From: JBNRMR01 sp050942895
GTDB lineage: Bacteria > Bacillota > Clostridia > Christensenellales > UBA1750
Length of the DNA stretch: 64,000 nucleotides
Direction: 5' to 3'
Assembly: GCA_050942895.1 (NCBI GenBank)
Contig: JBMNOE010000008.1
Coordinates: 1 to 64,000, forward strand
Position 1 is the first letter of the stretch; each line of letters begins with the position of its first letter. The translations under genes were made by a program, and so were the position numbers. A model generated the notes under the pieces. That model was not told the origin of the DNA and did no database searches. It saw nothing but the letters and a program-made list of their open reading frames with translations. Positions 33,578 through 42,770 of this stretch are shown piece after piece.

Positions 33578-36235
33578 TTATTTGCTTTGATCTTTTTCGT
33601 CTAAAATATTCATCGTCTCCATGAAGTTAAGGCTCCACTGGGAAACGGCGTTCGTGTTAAGGGCAGGCACCTCTTTTTCAACATTGGGGGAATCCAGCTT
33701 TGGGATGTCGATATAATTAGGCTCGCCCTGCTGGTTTACGGTGTCGTCAAGCATATATGATGAATGACCCTTCTCCAGCTGATCCAGCGCCATTTTTAAA
33801 TAGCGGTCATTGCCCTGTTTAACTCCTGCATAGGCGATCATCCTCGTGGCCCAGTGTTCACCGCTCCAAGCCTCGTTGTTTTCCTCGTTAAAGCGGCCGC
33901 CGGAAGCCTCGGTACGCTCCTGAGGCGTCATGGCATAGAATGCGCCGAACTGGGCCATCTGCACTCTCAACTCCTCGTCATCCAGCCAGTCAGCCAGCTC
34001 GAACAATGTCTCCGGCGCGCCAAAGCAGATGACCATGTGCTGCTGGTAGTTGCCGTCGCCCAGATGTGTGTGTCCGGCGGGGTTTTCAGCGCCCATGTAG
34101 TGCATCATGCCGGTCTTTGGGTCATAGTGGTAGGTGGAGCCGGAGGAAAGCCCCAGGGGCGCGCTCTTGATGCAGTTAAGCCCTGTCAGCAGCTTTTCCT
34201 TGTAATGCTCGTCCTCGAAGCGCTCCCAGCGGGTCATCCAGTTTATGGCAAAGGAGGACCAGTCCGGGCCGACTCTCACATGAGAAAAGTTTTCATGTGA
34301 AGGGAAGTATGTGCCCATGGGATCCTTGACAAGGGTGTAGAAATCCACGTCCTTCACCTCGTCGATGACATCGCCGATGCGCTCATCGCCGGTCATGTAA
34401 TAATAAAACCTGTGGTGGCCTGCCATCGATATCCGCGCTTCCTTGGCGCCGCAGCCCCAGTGGCGCACATTATGCCGGCTGCCCAGCATCTTGTATTTGC
34501 CGCTGTGGTAGGTGTCCACCTCGCTGCAATGGCGGCTCATGGCCCTGGCGAACTTATAGATGTCATAATCACCAGTGCGCAGGAACACCAGCCAGTTCAC
34601 ATATGTGTTGCAAAGCTCCGTGTTTTGCCATGCGAAGCCGCCCACATCATAACGCCAGCAGTGGCGGACTTTATCGTAGGTGTGCATCACATCGCCATAA
34701 TCCCAGAAGCCATACCATCTCCTGCGCTCCACTTCCTCCATATAGAAACGCACTATGTTCACAAGGCCCTTTTCCATGCGCTCGTAATGCGGCCTTTCCG
34801 CATCGCTCTTGTGCCAGTATGAGCCAAAGACATTTGTTTTTTCATAGCCCTCATAATCCATCACAAGAAGGGCTTCCTCCTGGCTGTCGGCGGCGAAATC
34901 CCAAATGGCCTGTTTGCCGGGCATTTCATCAAAGAGGTTTAAATATATCTCATTTGTGTTGGCGACTCCCTCCGGATGGTTCACAACGCCGCCATATGAG
35001 TAAAAGTGGCTGACCACGTCATACGCCCTGAAATCCATGGGCTGGGCGTAGCGGCTCCAGAGCCAAAGGGTCATCTTGGGGCTTTCACCCGCCGTGCCGG
35101 TGACCTCCAGCGCCATGGGCGCCTTCTGCCACATGTCCCTGATTGCGGCCGCCATTATGCCGCCTTCGCTGCCGAAGAAAACAGCGCCATTGCTTCTCGC
35201 TCCCTGATTCGCCAGAATATGGGCACATCCCGGAACGGTGCGCTTTGTGATGGCGTAGTGATCGCAAGAATCCTGGGTGAGCCTGAAGTCGTTCCAGAAG
35301 GCATTATCGTCCACAATCTCATAAAAATCAGGCTGGCTTTCCCTGTCCGCTTCCACAAACTGCCCCTCGATCTGCTGCTGGGCGTATATGGCCAGTCTTT
35401 CCTGCGGGCTGAAGGGTTTTGCTTTGCTCCTGGCGCCGCGCCTGTAGCTGCCGCCGCCGGTATACATACCCTGAACGCCTTCATAGAACAGGCCCTTTTC
35501 GCAGGCGAAGCCCACATGTCTGTTGAATAGTTCGCCGGAAGCTCCCATCTGCATTTCAACGGCTATGCCCCTTAAGAAATCGCTTTTTTCATCAGCCTCA
35601 AATATAAATGTATGAACGATCTTCACCCTGCTGCTGCCCTGATTGAAATACAGCCTTACAACGAATGGGAAAAGCTCTCTGCCGCCGCCGACATGTGCTC
35701 CAGTCAATTTTATCACAGCGCGAAGGGGGCCGGCTTCCTCCAAAACTATTTCCTTCGTGACCCCGGAAAGCTTTGTGACTTTGATCTGCTGATCATATTC
35801 TTCCTCGCCCTGGACATTTTCCACCAAGGCGATGAGCTTCGCGCTAACAGGGACAAAGCTGCTGTCCTTTCTGACAAGGCTTGAAATCAGATCGCCGCCC
35901 TTTTTAATCTCGCAGTTGATCATATCGCTGCTTATTATAACGCTGCCGTCCGCCTCCTGCCGGGCGCTGATTTCGCTACGAGCCTTTGCGCTTTCACCTT
36001 TTTGAATGGAAAAATCACCGTTAGTCTCCAGCATTGCGCTGTGAGCAGTCCATTTCACGGAACCATCGGGCCAATAGGCGGTGTTTTTTGTCTGAACGGG
36101 AACCTTCTCGCTTCCGCTAAAAAGCGCCAGACCCTCGTCCCTTTTAAGCTCGCCCTTAGCCCAAGGCACTCCGAAGGTCACGGGGGTTTTTTCGCTCTTG
36201 AGCGACGTGAGCCAGTGAAGTTTTTTGCTAACCAT
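33578..36235 (-). CDS. Probable exo-rhamnogalacturonan lyase, PL26-like
   Basis: 885 residues, the size of PL26-type enzymes, with an N-terminal beta-sandwich region (about 1-300; NTAYWPDGSVKWTAHSAML is typical), an (alpha/alpha) region (about 430-780; RFYYYMTGDERIGDVIDEV) and a C-terminal part. PL26 enzymes release unsaturated disaccharides from rhamnogalacturonan-I. No signal peptide, so it would act in the cytoplasm on imported oligosaccharides. It follows the PL22-like gene by 15 bases as the last gene of locus B. Assignment is by overall resemblance and by the neighbouring lyase; catalytic residues were not confirmed. Confidence 0.68.
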   Translation of the reverse strand: MVSKKLHWLTSLKSEKTPVTFGVPWAKGELKRDEGLALFSGSEKVPVQTKNTAYWPDGSVKWTAHSAMLETNGDFSIQKGESAKARSEISARQEADGSVIISSDMINCEIKKGGDLISSLVRKDSSFVPVSAKLIALVENVQGEEEYDQQIKVTKLSGVTKEIVLEEAGPLRAVIKLTGAHVGGGRELFPFVVRLYFNQGSSRVKIVHTFIFEADEKSDFLRGIAVEMQMGASGELFNRHVGFACEKGLFYEGVQGMYTGGGSYRRGARSKAKPFSPQERLAIYAQQQIEGQFVEADRESQPDFYEIVDDNAFWNDFRLTQDSCDHYAITKRTVPGCAHILANQGARSNGAVFFGSEGGIMAAAIRDMWQKAPMALEVTGTAGESPKMTLWLWSRYAQPMDFRAYDVVSHFYSYGGVVNHPEGVANTNEIYLNLFDEMPGKQAIWDFAADSQEEALLVMDYEGYEKTNVFGSYWHKSDAERPHYERMEKGLVNIVRFYMEEVERRRWYGFWDYGDVMHTYDKVRHCWRYDVGGFAWQNTELCNTYVNWLVFLRTGDYDIYKFARAMSRHCSEVDTYHSGKYKMLGSRHNVRHWGCGAKEARISMAGHHRFYYYMTGDERIGDVIDEVKDVDFYTLVKDPMGTYFPSHENFSHVRVGPDWSSFAINWMTRWERFEDEHYKEKLLTGLNCIKSAPLGLSSGSTYHYDPKTGMMHYMGAENPAGHTHLGDGNYQQHMVICFGAPETLFELADWLDDEELRVQMAQFGAFYAMTPQERTEASGGRFNEENNEAWSGEHWATRMIAYAGVKQGNDRYLKMALDQLEKGHSSYMLDDTVNQQGEPNYIDIPKLDSPNVEKEVPALNTNAVSQWSLNFMETMNILDEKDQSK

Positions 36236-36250
36236 TCTCAGTTTTTCTCC

Positions 36251-37402
36251 TTACCTTGATGTCATGTGTATCAAATGATCAACGCTGGTGAAGCCCACCG
36301 AGGGCTTGCCGTGCACAGTGGTGCAGTATGCGATATACTTGTCGTTAAACACGAAGCGCGGGTGGGCATCAATGTGGTAGACACAGGGCTCATCCTTCGT
36401 GTACAGCGCGGGATTGCGGGTGATGACGTCAATCGGCCGGTGGGTTTCGGTGTTGTAGAAGTTGACCGTGGTAGCACAACCCCTGTGCCACTGCCACTGA
36501 TCGTCATAGTTGAATATGTCTGCGCAGAAATATTTGTCATCGGCGGAGGAATAGCCATGGCGGTATCCGGTGGGATGCACCAGCTTCCTTTCGCCGCTTT
36601 CCATGTCAACGCAGCCTATTCCATAGCGCCAGTCGCAGTAGTATATCTTTTTTCCGTCGGCGCTCCACCACTCGTGGCTGGCTTCCTCATATACCGGCAG
36701 ATGGCAAACCGGCTCCTCTCCCCTTCTGATTGTCCACATACGAGTCAGCCTGTTATCCTCATTCCTGGCGATGCGCTCTCGCTTGCCGGTCTGATAGTCC
36801 TGCCAGAAATCCATAGCAAAAAGAATAAGGTCATTATCCACGGGGTTAAACTGGGCGTGGTTCCAGCCGCCGTGAAGCTGATGCCACAGCTGAAACTCAC
36901 CGGTTTCAATATTGCATGATGTTATATATACTTCGTTTCCGCTGCTTATATCGCAGGCAAGCTCTTTTTTGTCGGCGGAAAACGTCAAATGCGTGGCTAT
37001 GCGGCCCGGAAAAGTGCGCCATTCCTCCGGCACCTTGGCGATTCTTTCAACAGGCGAATCCGGATGGGGGCCTTTTCTGAGGATCAAGTTTTGTGTGCAG
37101 TAGTAAAGCTCGCCCGTGTCCGGGTCTATGGCCGGAGCGCCGGCTGGAACATCAGGATGATAATATATCTCGTCGGTTTCAAGATCCAGGCAGGCCATTG
37201 TCTGGGCGCTGCCCTCAAGCAGACCTTTCGGAGGGAAGGCGCAAACGAACCAGAAATAGCGCATGTCTTTCGATGTGGATTGGCTGGCAAAATAAACAGG
37301 CTTTTGAAGAGGCGCGGCCTCATTGTTCAATATGTAGCTTTCAACGCCGCTGGCAAAATCGACATATTTTGTGAAATGCTTTGAAGACTCAATGGAATGC
37401 AT
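36251..37402 (-). CDS. Oligogalacturonate lyase-like protein, PL22 type
   Basis: About 383 residues predicted as a beta-propeller. FPGRIATHLTFSADKKELAC, WNHAQFNPVDNDLILFAMDF and RHGYSSADDKYFCAD match the recurring blades of oligogalacturonide lyases, with histidines suited to metal binding. PL22 enzymes split short pectic oligosaccharides by beta-elimination in the cytoplasm, and no signal peptide is seen here. ATG 37402 follows GAGGAGTAACAG and is preferred to an in-frame GTG five codons upstream. It lies between the binding-protein gene and the PL26-like gene. The exact substrate (oligogalacturonide or rhamnogalacturonide) is open. Confidence 0.75.
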   Translation of the reverse strand: MHSIESSKHFTKYVDFASGVESYILNNEAAPLQKPVYFASQSTSKDMRYFWFVCAFPPKGLLEGSAQTMACLDLETDEIYYHPDVPAGAPAIDPDTGELYYCTQNLILRKGPHPDSPVERIAKVPEEWRTFPGRIATHLTFSADKKELACDISSGNEVYITSCNIETGEFQLWHQLHGGWNHAQFNPVDNDLILFAMDFWQDYQTGKRERIARNEDNRLTRMWTIRRGEEPVCHLPVYEEASHEWWSADGKKIYYCDWRYGIGCVDMESGERKLVHPTGYRHGYSSADDKYFCADIFNYDDQWQWHRGCATTVNFYNTETHRPIDVITRNPALYTKDEPCVYHIDAHPRFVFNDKYIAYCTTVHGKPSVGFTSVDHLIHMTSR

Positions 37403-37523
37403 TCTGTTACTCCTCACTTCTTGATTATTTTTATACGCCGTATTTGGGATGATTTACGGAAAATACACAGAAATTACAGAAATTGCAGATAATATAGAAA
37501 CAGATCTACAGATAAACAGATAA

Positions 37524-37550
37524 TATGGGGCTGCCGCAAGACAGCCCCAT
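37524..37550 (-). terminator. Hairpin between binding protein and lyase genes of locus B
   Basis: ATGGGGCTG, loop TCTTGCGG, CAGCCCCAT followed by ATTATCTGTTT. It may be a leaky terminator or an mRNA stabiliser giving more binding protein than lyase. Confidence 0.6.
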
Positions 37551-37577
37551 GAATCGGTTTCATCGGATATGTTTGTT

Positions 37578-39254
37578 TTAGTTCAGGAGATCCTTCGCCC
37601 TTGTGTAAGCGTCGTTGTAGATCTGCAGGAAGGTGTCGAGGCCTTCGCCTATGCGGCTGTAGTCTGCAACGAAAGCATCCCACTGATCCATGGACTTGAT
37701 GCCCATTATGAACTGAACGATATTCTCCTGGGTGTAGGTCTCAAGGTCGGTCTTGAGCTGGGTGGCGCGGCTCTGCTCTTCCTCCGTCAGGCGTATAAGC
37801 TGAAGCTTATTGTCCCTGATGAGGCCGCCGTCTTCGTACATAACTGCAGCAGCCTGGACGCGCTCATGCTGACGGTTGTCTATGCCATAGATGCCGTTGG
37901 GCTCAAGCCTTCCGAACCTGGCGACATCGCCGGACACTCTCTTGTCCATGGGCAGGGCAACTCTGTCATCAGCCTTGATGGCCGCATCGTACTCGGGCAC
38001 ATGCTGGTAAAGGCCGTCACTGTCGATGAAGAAGGAAATGCCGTCGATACCATATGTGTGGAGCTCAAAGCCTTCAGGGCTGAAGTTGTAGTTGGACATT
38101 TCCATAATCCTGTCCACCTTGCCGTCCTCAACGCCTACGAACACCGCAAAGGCGTCCCTGAGCTTGGGATAATGGATGGTGGTCGTGCCCTTGGTGTTGG
38201 CGTCGGGCTGGATCAGGGGCATTGCTTGATAGTACTTGTCGGTCACGCCCAGCTTCGCAAACTCCTGGTCAGCCCACTTGATGCGGCTGGAGGCGTTGTC
38301 GTGGGTCATGAAGATGCCGTCGTTCAGGAGCTGCTCCTGCCACTCGGGTGTTGCTGTGGTGGGGAATTCCTGGTCGATGAGCTTCTCTGCATACAGCACT
38401 CTCAGCCATTCCACAACTTCCTTCATCCTGGGATCGGCCGCGCCGTACATGACGGTGTCGGTGGCCTGATCCACGAACTCATATGTGCAGATTCCGCTCC
38501 AGCTTTCGCACAGGCGGTTGATAAGTCCCACTGTCTGCATACGGGTCATGAAGGGAACCAGCTTGGGATCCTGCTGCTGAGCAAACCTCAGGAGATCAGC
38601 ATAATCTTCCTTGACCTTGTAATCATCGATGTTGAGACCCCAGGCTTCAACGAGGTCGCCGCGGACCAGCAGGATGTCGCCGATGTACTGCTCGGAAAGC
38701 ATGGACAGAATCTTGATCTTGCCATCTTCGCCGGCGGAAAGAGCATATACGAAGGGGTCGTTGTAGAAATAATCTTCAAGATACTCATACTTGCCGAGGA
38801 TGTAGTCGTCCAGGGGCTTCCAAGCTTCCTTATATTTGTTAAGGCTGGACCAGCTGCCCTGGGTGACGATGTCGGGAATGTCGCCCGAAGCCATGGTCAC
38901 GTTGTAAACAGCCTGCTCGTCCGTCGCGGGGATACGGATGAAGTCAAACTTAACGTTGAACATTTCTTCGAACATCTTTTCCTTCATGTATCCGCCCTCA
39001 GGCACATCGTCCAATGATGCGCTGGGGTGCATGTTGATGTAAGCGGAGATTTCGTAGAACTCGCGCTCAGCAACGGGTTCTACGGGTGCTGCTGTCTGCG
39101 TTGCTGTGCCTGCCGTGGGGGCAGGAGTGCTGGCACCGCCGGCTGCGCTGGTGGGCGCTGCAGTGGGGGTGGATGCCGCGGGAGTGCATGCAGCAAGAAC
39201 AAACACCATCAGGACTGCCATTGCCAAAGCAAGCGCTCTTGTAAACTTTTTCAT
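37578..39254 (-). CDS. Extracellular solute-binding lipoprotein (locus B)
   Basis: 558 residues. Lipoprotein signal with lipobox LAAC (Cys23), then an Ala/Thr/Pro linker (about 24-60) and a large family 1-type binding domain. GGAGG lies 7 bases before ATG 39254. It follows the two permease genes, the reverse of the order in locus A. As the lyases follow on the same strand, its ligand is probably an unsaturated or intact rhamnogalacturonan or galacturonan oligosaccharide. Confidence 0.93.
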   Translation of the reverse strand: MKKFTRALALAMAVLMVFVLAACTPAASTPTAAPTSAAGGASTPAPTAGTATQTAAPVEPVAEREFYEISAYINMHPSASLDDVPEGGYMKEKMFEEMFNVKFDFIRIPATDEQAVYNVTMASGDIPDIVTQGSWSSLNKYKEAWKPLDDYILGKYEYLEDYFYNDPFVYALSAGEDGKIKILSMLSEQYIGDILLVRGDLVEAWGLNIDDYKVKEDYADLLRFAQQQDPKLVPFMTRMQTVGLINRLCESWSGICTYEFVDQATDTVMYGAADPRMKEVVEWLRVLYAEKLIDQEFPTTATPEWQEQLLNDGIFMTHDNASSRIKWADQEFAKLGVTDKYYQAMPLIQPDANTKGTTTIHYPKLRDAFAVFVGVEDGKVDRIMEMSNYNFSPEGFELHTYGIDGISFFIDSDGLYQHVPEYDAAIKADDRVALPMDKRVSGDVARFGRLEPNGIYGIDNRQHERVQAAAVMYEDGGLIRDNKLQLIRLTEEEQSRATQLKTDLETYTQENIVQFIMGIKSMDQWDAFVADYSRIGEGLDTFLQIYNDAYTRAKDLLN

Positions 39255-39291
39255 AGTTTGCCTCCTTTATAGACTATGTGTATATAGCGTG

Positions 39292-40182
39292 TCAGCCCTT
39301 GATAGAGCCGATCATTACGCCCTTGACAAAATACTTCTGAACGAAGGGGTAGACGCACAGTATCGGTATGACTGCAACCATTATAACCGCATATTTTATC
39401 GTTTCGGCGATAAGGTTTGTGCCGTCCTCGATGGTGGTGCCCGCCTGACCGCTCAGAAGGTCGTTGATCTGGTTTTGCAAAACGATGCTCCTCAGCACAA
39501 GCTGCAAGGGATACTTTGTGTTGTCCCTCAGGTAGATCATCGCGTCAAACCATCTGTTCCAGTGGCCCACCGCGTAGAACATGCCGATGGTCATCAGCGA
39601 AGCGGTGGAAAGGGGTAGAATTATCTTCGTGAGCACCTGCATGTCGGTGCAGCCGTCTATGGTGGCGGCTTCCTCAAGGGAATCAGGGATGCCCTGGAAA
39701 AATGTGCGCATTATGATCATGTTCATGGTGCTTATAGCGCCGGGCAACAATATGGCCCAACGGGTGTTGAACAGGCCCAGGTTCCGCACCACCAGGAATG
39801 TCGGGATAAGCCCGCCGCTGAACAGCATGGTGAAAGCTATCATGAATGTGAACAGGCCCTTGCCGTAAAAGTCCTTCCTTGAAAGGGGGTAGGCTCCCAG
39901 CACCGTGAGAATAAGGTTTATGGTCGTTCCCGCGGAGGTGTATAACAGGGTGTTGCCGTAAGCGGTCCAGACCAGCTTATATTTGAACACGGCCTGATAA
40001 GCCTTTAAGTCGAAAGTGTCGGGTATTATGCTGACTCTGCCTGCAAGTATCGCTGTGTTGCTGCTAACGGAAGCAGATGCCACATACAGGAAGGGGTAGA
40101 GCATTATGACGCTCAGCGCCAGCATAAAAATTATGTTGCATATTTCAAATACTATCCGTCCTGTACTCTTTCTAATTGCCAT
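39292..40182 (-). CDS. Carbohydrate ABC transporter permease, YtcP type (locus B)
   Basis: A 296-residue permease with six helices, EAA loop LEEAATIDGCTDMQVLTKII and the family ending QKYFVKGVMIGSIKG. It is 12 bases after the LplB-type permease. GGAGGGAAAGAG precedes ATG 40182. It belongs to a pectin-type oligosaccharide importer without its own ATPase. Confidence 0.93.
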   Translation of the reverse strand: MAIRKSTGRIVFEICNIIFMLALSVIMLYPFLYVASASVSSNTAILAGRVSIIPDTFDLKAYQAVFKYKLVWTAYGNTLLYTSAGTTINLILTVLGAYPLSRKDFYGKGLFTFMIAFTMLFSGGLIPTFLVVRNLGLFNTRWAILLPGAISTMNMIIMRTFFQGIPDSLEEAATIDGCTDMQVLTKIILPLSTASLMTIGMFYAVGHWNRWFDAMIYLRDNTKYPLQLVLRSIVLQNQINDLLSGQAGTTIEDGTNLIAETIKYAVIMVAVIPILCVYPFVQKYFVKGVMIGSIKG

Positions 40183-40194
40183 CTCTTTCCCTCC

Positions 40195-41142
40195 TTACCA
40201 AAGACTGGTTTCGCCGAAGCGCTTAGATACCTCGTTGGCAAAGGTAATAAGAACCAGAGACACCAGCGAGTTGAACAAGCCGACCGCCGTGGAGAAGCTG
40301 TAGTCAGCTTCTATAAGTCCTCTTCGGTAGACATAGGTGGAGATGACATCGGCAGTTTCATATGTAGCGGGAGAGTACATCAGCAGGATTGCCTCATGGC
40401 CCACAGAGAGAAGATTGCCTATTCTGAATATGAGCATTATAACGATCGTCGGGGCGATGCCTGGCAAGGTTATGTGTATCGTCTGCCTTATCCTGCCGCC
40501 CCCGTCGATGACGCAGGCCTCGTAAAGCTCGACATCGATGCCCGTCAGCGCCGCCAGATAGATGATTGAGCCCCAGCCCACACCTGCCCAGATGCCCATC
40601 ATTGTGTATAGCCGTCGGAAATATTTCGGGTCGTTCAGGAAATAGGTCCTTTCCCCTCCCAATATCTCGATGATATTGTTTATAAGGCCGGTGGATGGCG
40701 AAAGGAAGTTAACATACATGCCCACGATTATGACCGTAGACACGAAATGGGGCAGGTAGCTGATGGTCTGCACGGTTTTCTTGAAGAAACCGTCCCTTAT
40801 CTCATTGAGAAGGATCGCCAGCATAATGGGCGCCGGAAATCCAAATATAAGACCATAGAAGCTGATCAGAAATGTGTTTCTTATGAGCCTGGGCGCATAT
40901 ATGGAGCTAAAGAAGCTCCTAAAATGCTTAAGACCAACCCAAGGGCTGTCCGCCACGCCGATAAAGGCATTATAGTCTTTAAAAGCGATGACTATGCCAA
41001 ACATTGGCATATATTGGAATATGACATAGTAGGCGACAACCGGCAAAAACATCAGGTAAAGCCAGCGGCTCTTCTTTATTTTTCGCCAAACCTGGTTCTG
41101 CCCTCGTGTCTGCCTGGAAGACGTCGTTATACCTTGGGTCAA
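40195..41142 (-). CDS. Carbohydrate ABC transporter permease, LplB type (locus B)
   Basis: A 315-residue permease, first gene of locus B. It has RWLYLMFLPVVAYYVIFQYM and PMFGIVIAFKDY at the N-terminus, an EAA loop YEACVIDGGGRIRQTIHITL and ending RFGETSLW. The start is a TTG at 41142, 8 bases after GGGAGG. The ATG nearby is in another frame and only 2 bases from the site. About 150 bases of leader separate it from its promoter. Confidence 0.92.
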   Translation of the reverse strand: MTQGITTSSRQTRGQNQVWRKIKKSRWLYLMFLPVVAYYVIFQYMPMFGIVIAFKDYNAFIGVADSPWVGLKHFRSFFSSIYAPRLIRNTFLISFYGLIFGFPAPIMLAILLNEIRDGFFKKTVQTISYLPHFVSTVIIVGMYVNFLSPSTGLINNIIEILGGERTYFLNDPKYFRRLYTMMGIWAGVGWGSIIYLAALTGIDVELYEACVIDGGGRIRQTIHITLPGIAPTIVIMLIFRIGNLLSVGHEAILLMYSPATYETADVISTYVYRRGLIEADYSFSTAVGLFNSLVSLVLITFANEVSKRFGETSLW

Positions 41143-41303
41143 AGTGCATTCCTCCCTTTAAGACATGCTGTGCATAAATGATCATTAATAAAGCTTTAGT
41201 TACATCAGATGTAAAAATGACCGCAGTGTACCCATACGAAAGAAACCAACGATAAAATTGAAAGAGAACTGACTCTATAAACTTAGTATATCAATTAGTT
41301 CAT

Positions 41304-41332
41304 ATTATCGCATATAATAAAAAATACGTCAA
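41304..41332 (-). promoter_or_regulatory. Promoter of sugar locus B
   Basis: TTGACG (41332-41327), 17 bases, GATAAT (41309-41304), in an AT-rich gap. The stretch 41333-41702 holds only AT-rich sequence with no convincing gene. Confidence 0.7.
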
Positions 41333-41702
41333 GCATTTTATTTTCCATTTTTTTCGCACCTGTTTAAGCGCGTTTTTTGGCCAAATTCCTTGATTTTATG
41401 AATGTCATTTCTTTTGGGTTAACCAGCTATTAAATTCACATTGCTTAATAATTGCGCCGAATATCATTCTTTAATTTATCAGGATATTTAATGCATTAAT
41501 GTTAATTTGTTCATTTTTTGAGTAAAGCAAAATTATATATTTTCAACTACAACTACACAAACAATTAAAAAGATGTCAAAAAAAAAGAAAATGCAGCGGA
41601 TGCAGCGGACATTATATGCACCTGATTTATAGAATATATCCAGAAAGCATGTATTTTTTTCATATACGCTGGAAAACTATGAATATCAGGCAAGGAGGAA
41701 GC

Positions 41703-42302
41703 ATGAGAACCTTTATAACGGTTTTATTTTCAAGCCTGGCGATATCGGCGCTAATATATGCAATCTCCAGCAGCAACCACCTGCGGCTTTGGCTTCGCTA
41801 TGACGGGAAAATTCATCTGCGAGTGAAACTATACCTGCTGGAGGGCCTGTTCCTCTATGATTTCATGATTTCCGGAGGGGAAGCAGTGAGGATGACAAAG
41901 AGGGAGCGCCGCCTACTGTCATTGTTAATAGGAAAAAAAAATAAAAAGCAAGGGAAGAACAAGGCTTTCAGCCTAAAGTTCGGCGATATATTGCAGTTAA
42001 TGAAAAAAAGCAGGGCGCTTTGGTCTTTGCGCATGAAGCTGGGCGCAGAGGACGCCGCCCATACGGCTCTTGTTTGCGGCGCGCTGATGTCTTTTTTAAA
42101 GGCCGGCGCGCTCTTCTCCCTTTCGTTTATCCCTTTGCAGTCACAGAAAATCAGCGTGCTGCCGGTGATGCAGCCCTGCGTCAACATCAACTTTTCCTGC
42201 ATGTTAAGCATTAAAACGGGTCATATTATATTTGGTGCGGCAAAAACAGCCGTGAAGAGCATAAAGGTGAAGCTATCGCAAATGAATAATAAACCAAATT
42301 AA
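41703..42302 (+). CDS. DUF2953 membrane protein, YtfI-like
   Basis: About 199 residues with an N-terminal membrane segment (about 3-22) and a basic soluble part (GKIHLRVKLYLLEGLFLYDF, then KKNKKQGKNK). It lies 18 bases before gerW; in B. subtilis a DUF2953 gene (ytfI) precedes ytfJ in the same way. ATG 41703 follows AAGGAGGAAGC and is preferred to an upstream ATG with no site. Expected to act in sporulation, possibly helping localise GerW; no activity is known. Confidence 0.85.
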   Translation: MRTFITVLFSSLAISALIYAISSSNHLRLWLRYDGKIHLRVKLYLLEGLFLYDFMISGGEAVRMTKRERRLLSLLIGKKNKKQGKNKAFSLKFGDILQLMKKSRALWSLRMKLGAEDAAHTALVCGALMSFLKAGALFSLSFIPLQSQKISVLPVMQPCVNINFSCMLSIKTGHIIFGAAKTAVKSIKVKLSQMNNKPN

Positions 42303-42320
42303 ATCAGCGGAGGCAATAAT

Positions 42321-42770
42321 ATGAACAACAACATCGACGCCATAATGAAAACCACCATGGAAAATCTGAAGGAAATGGTGGATGTGAACACCGTGGTCGG
42401 AACGGCAGTAATGTCCCGGGACGGCACGACAATAATCCCGGTATCCAGGGTTAGCTTCGGCTTCGTTGCCGGCGGCGGAGAGTATAGCCTGAACACCTCG
42501 GGCAAGGGGGAAACGCCCCAGACGCTGCCCTTCGCAGGCGGCGCAGGCGCGGGAGTTTCTGTTGCTCCCGTGGGCTTCCTCGTGGTCGAGGACCAGGGTG
42601 TGAGGATGCTTTCCGCCCATGTGCCTTCTTCCGTGGACAGGATGATCGAAGCCATACCTTCCTTCATCGGTGAGATCAAAAAGACAGTCAAGTGCATAAT
42701 GAATCAGGACGAGCCCACCACTCTGCCGAGCGACGAGAAGCCCCAAGACGGCGAAAAATACGTAATATGA
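42321..42770 (+). CDS. gerW: Spore germination protein GerW (YtfJ family)
   Basis: 149 residues with the YtfJ/GerW block: VDVNTVVGTAVMSRDGTTII, PVSRVSFGFVAGGGEY, then a Gly/Ala-rich turn (FAGGAGAGVSVAPVGFLVV). GerW is a forespore-made inner-spore protein needed for germination in L-alanine in B. subtilis. GCGGAGG lies 8 bases before ATG 42321. Co-transcribed with the DUF2953 gene. Confidence 0.93.
   Translation: MNNNIDAIMKTTMENLKEMVDVNTVVGTAVMSRDGTTIIPVSRVSFGFVAGGGEYSLNTSGKGETPQTLPFAGGAGAGVSVAPVGFLVVEDQGVRMLSAHVPSSVDRMIEAIPSFIGEIKKTVKCIMNQDEPTTLPSDEKPQDGEKYVI

Noticed and set aside
37569..39017. A 482-codon plus-strand frame
   Set aside because: It is exactly antisense to the locus B binding-protein gene, with Val/Leu/His-rich composition typical of a shadow frame in GC-biased sequence and no ribosome site.
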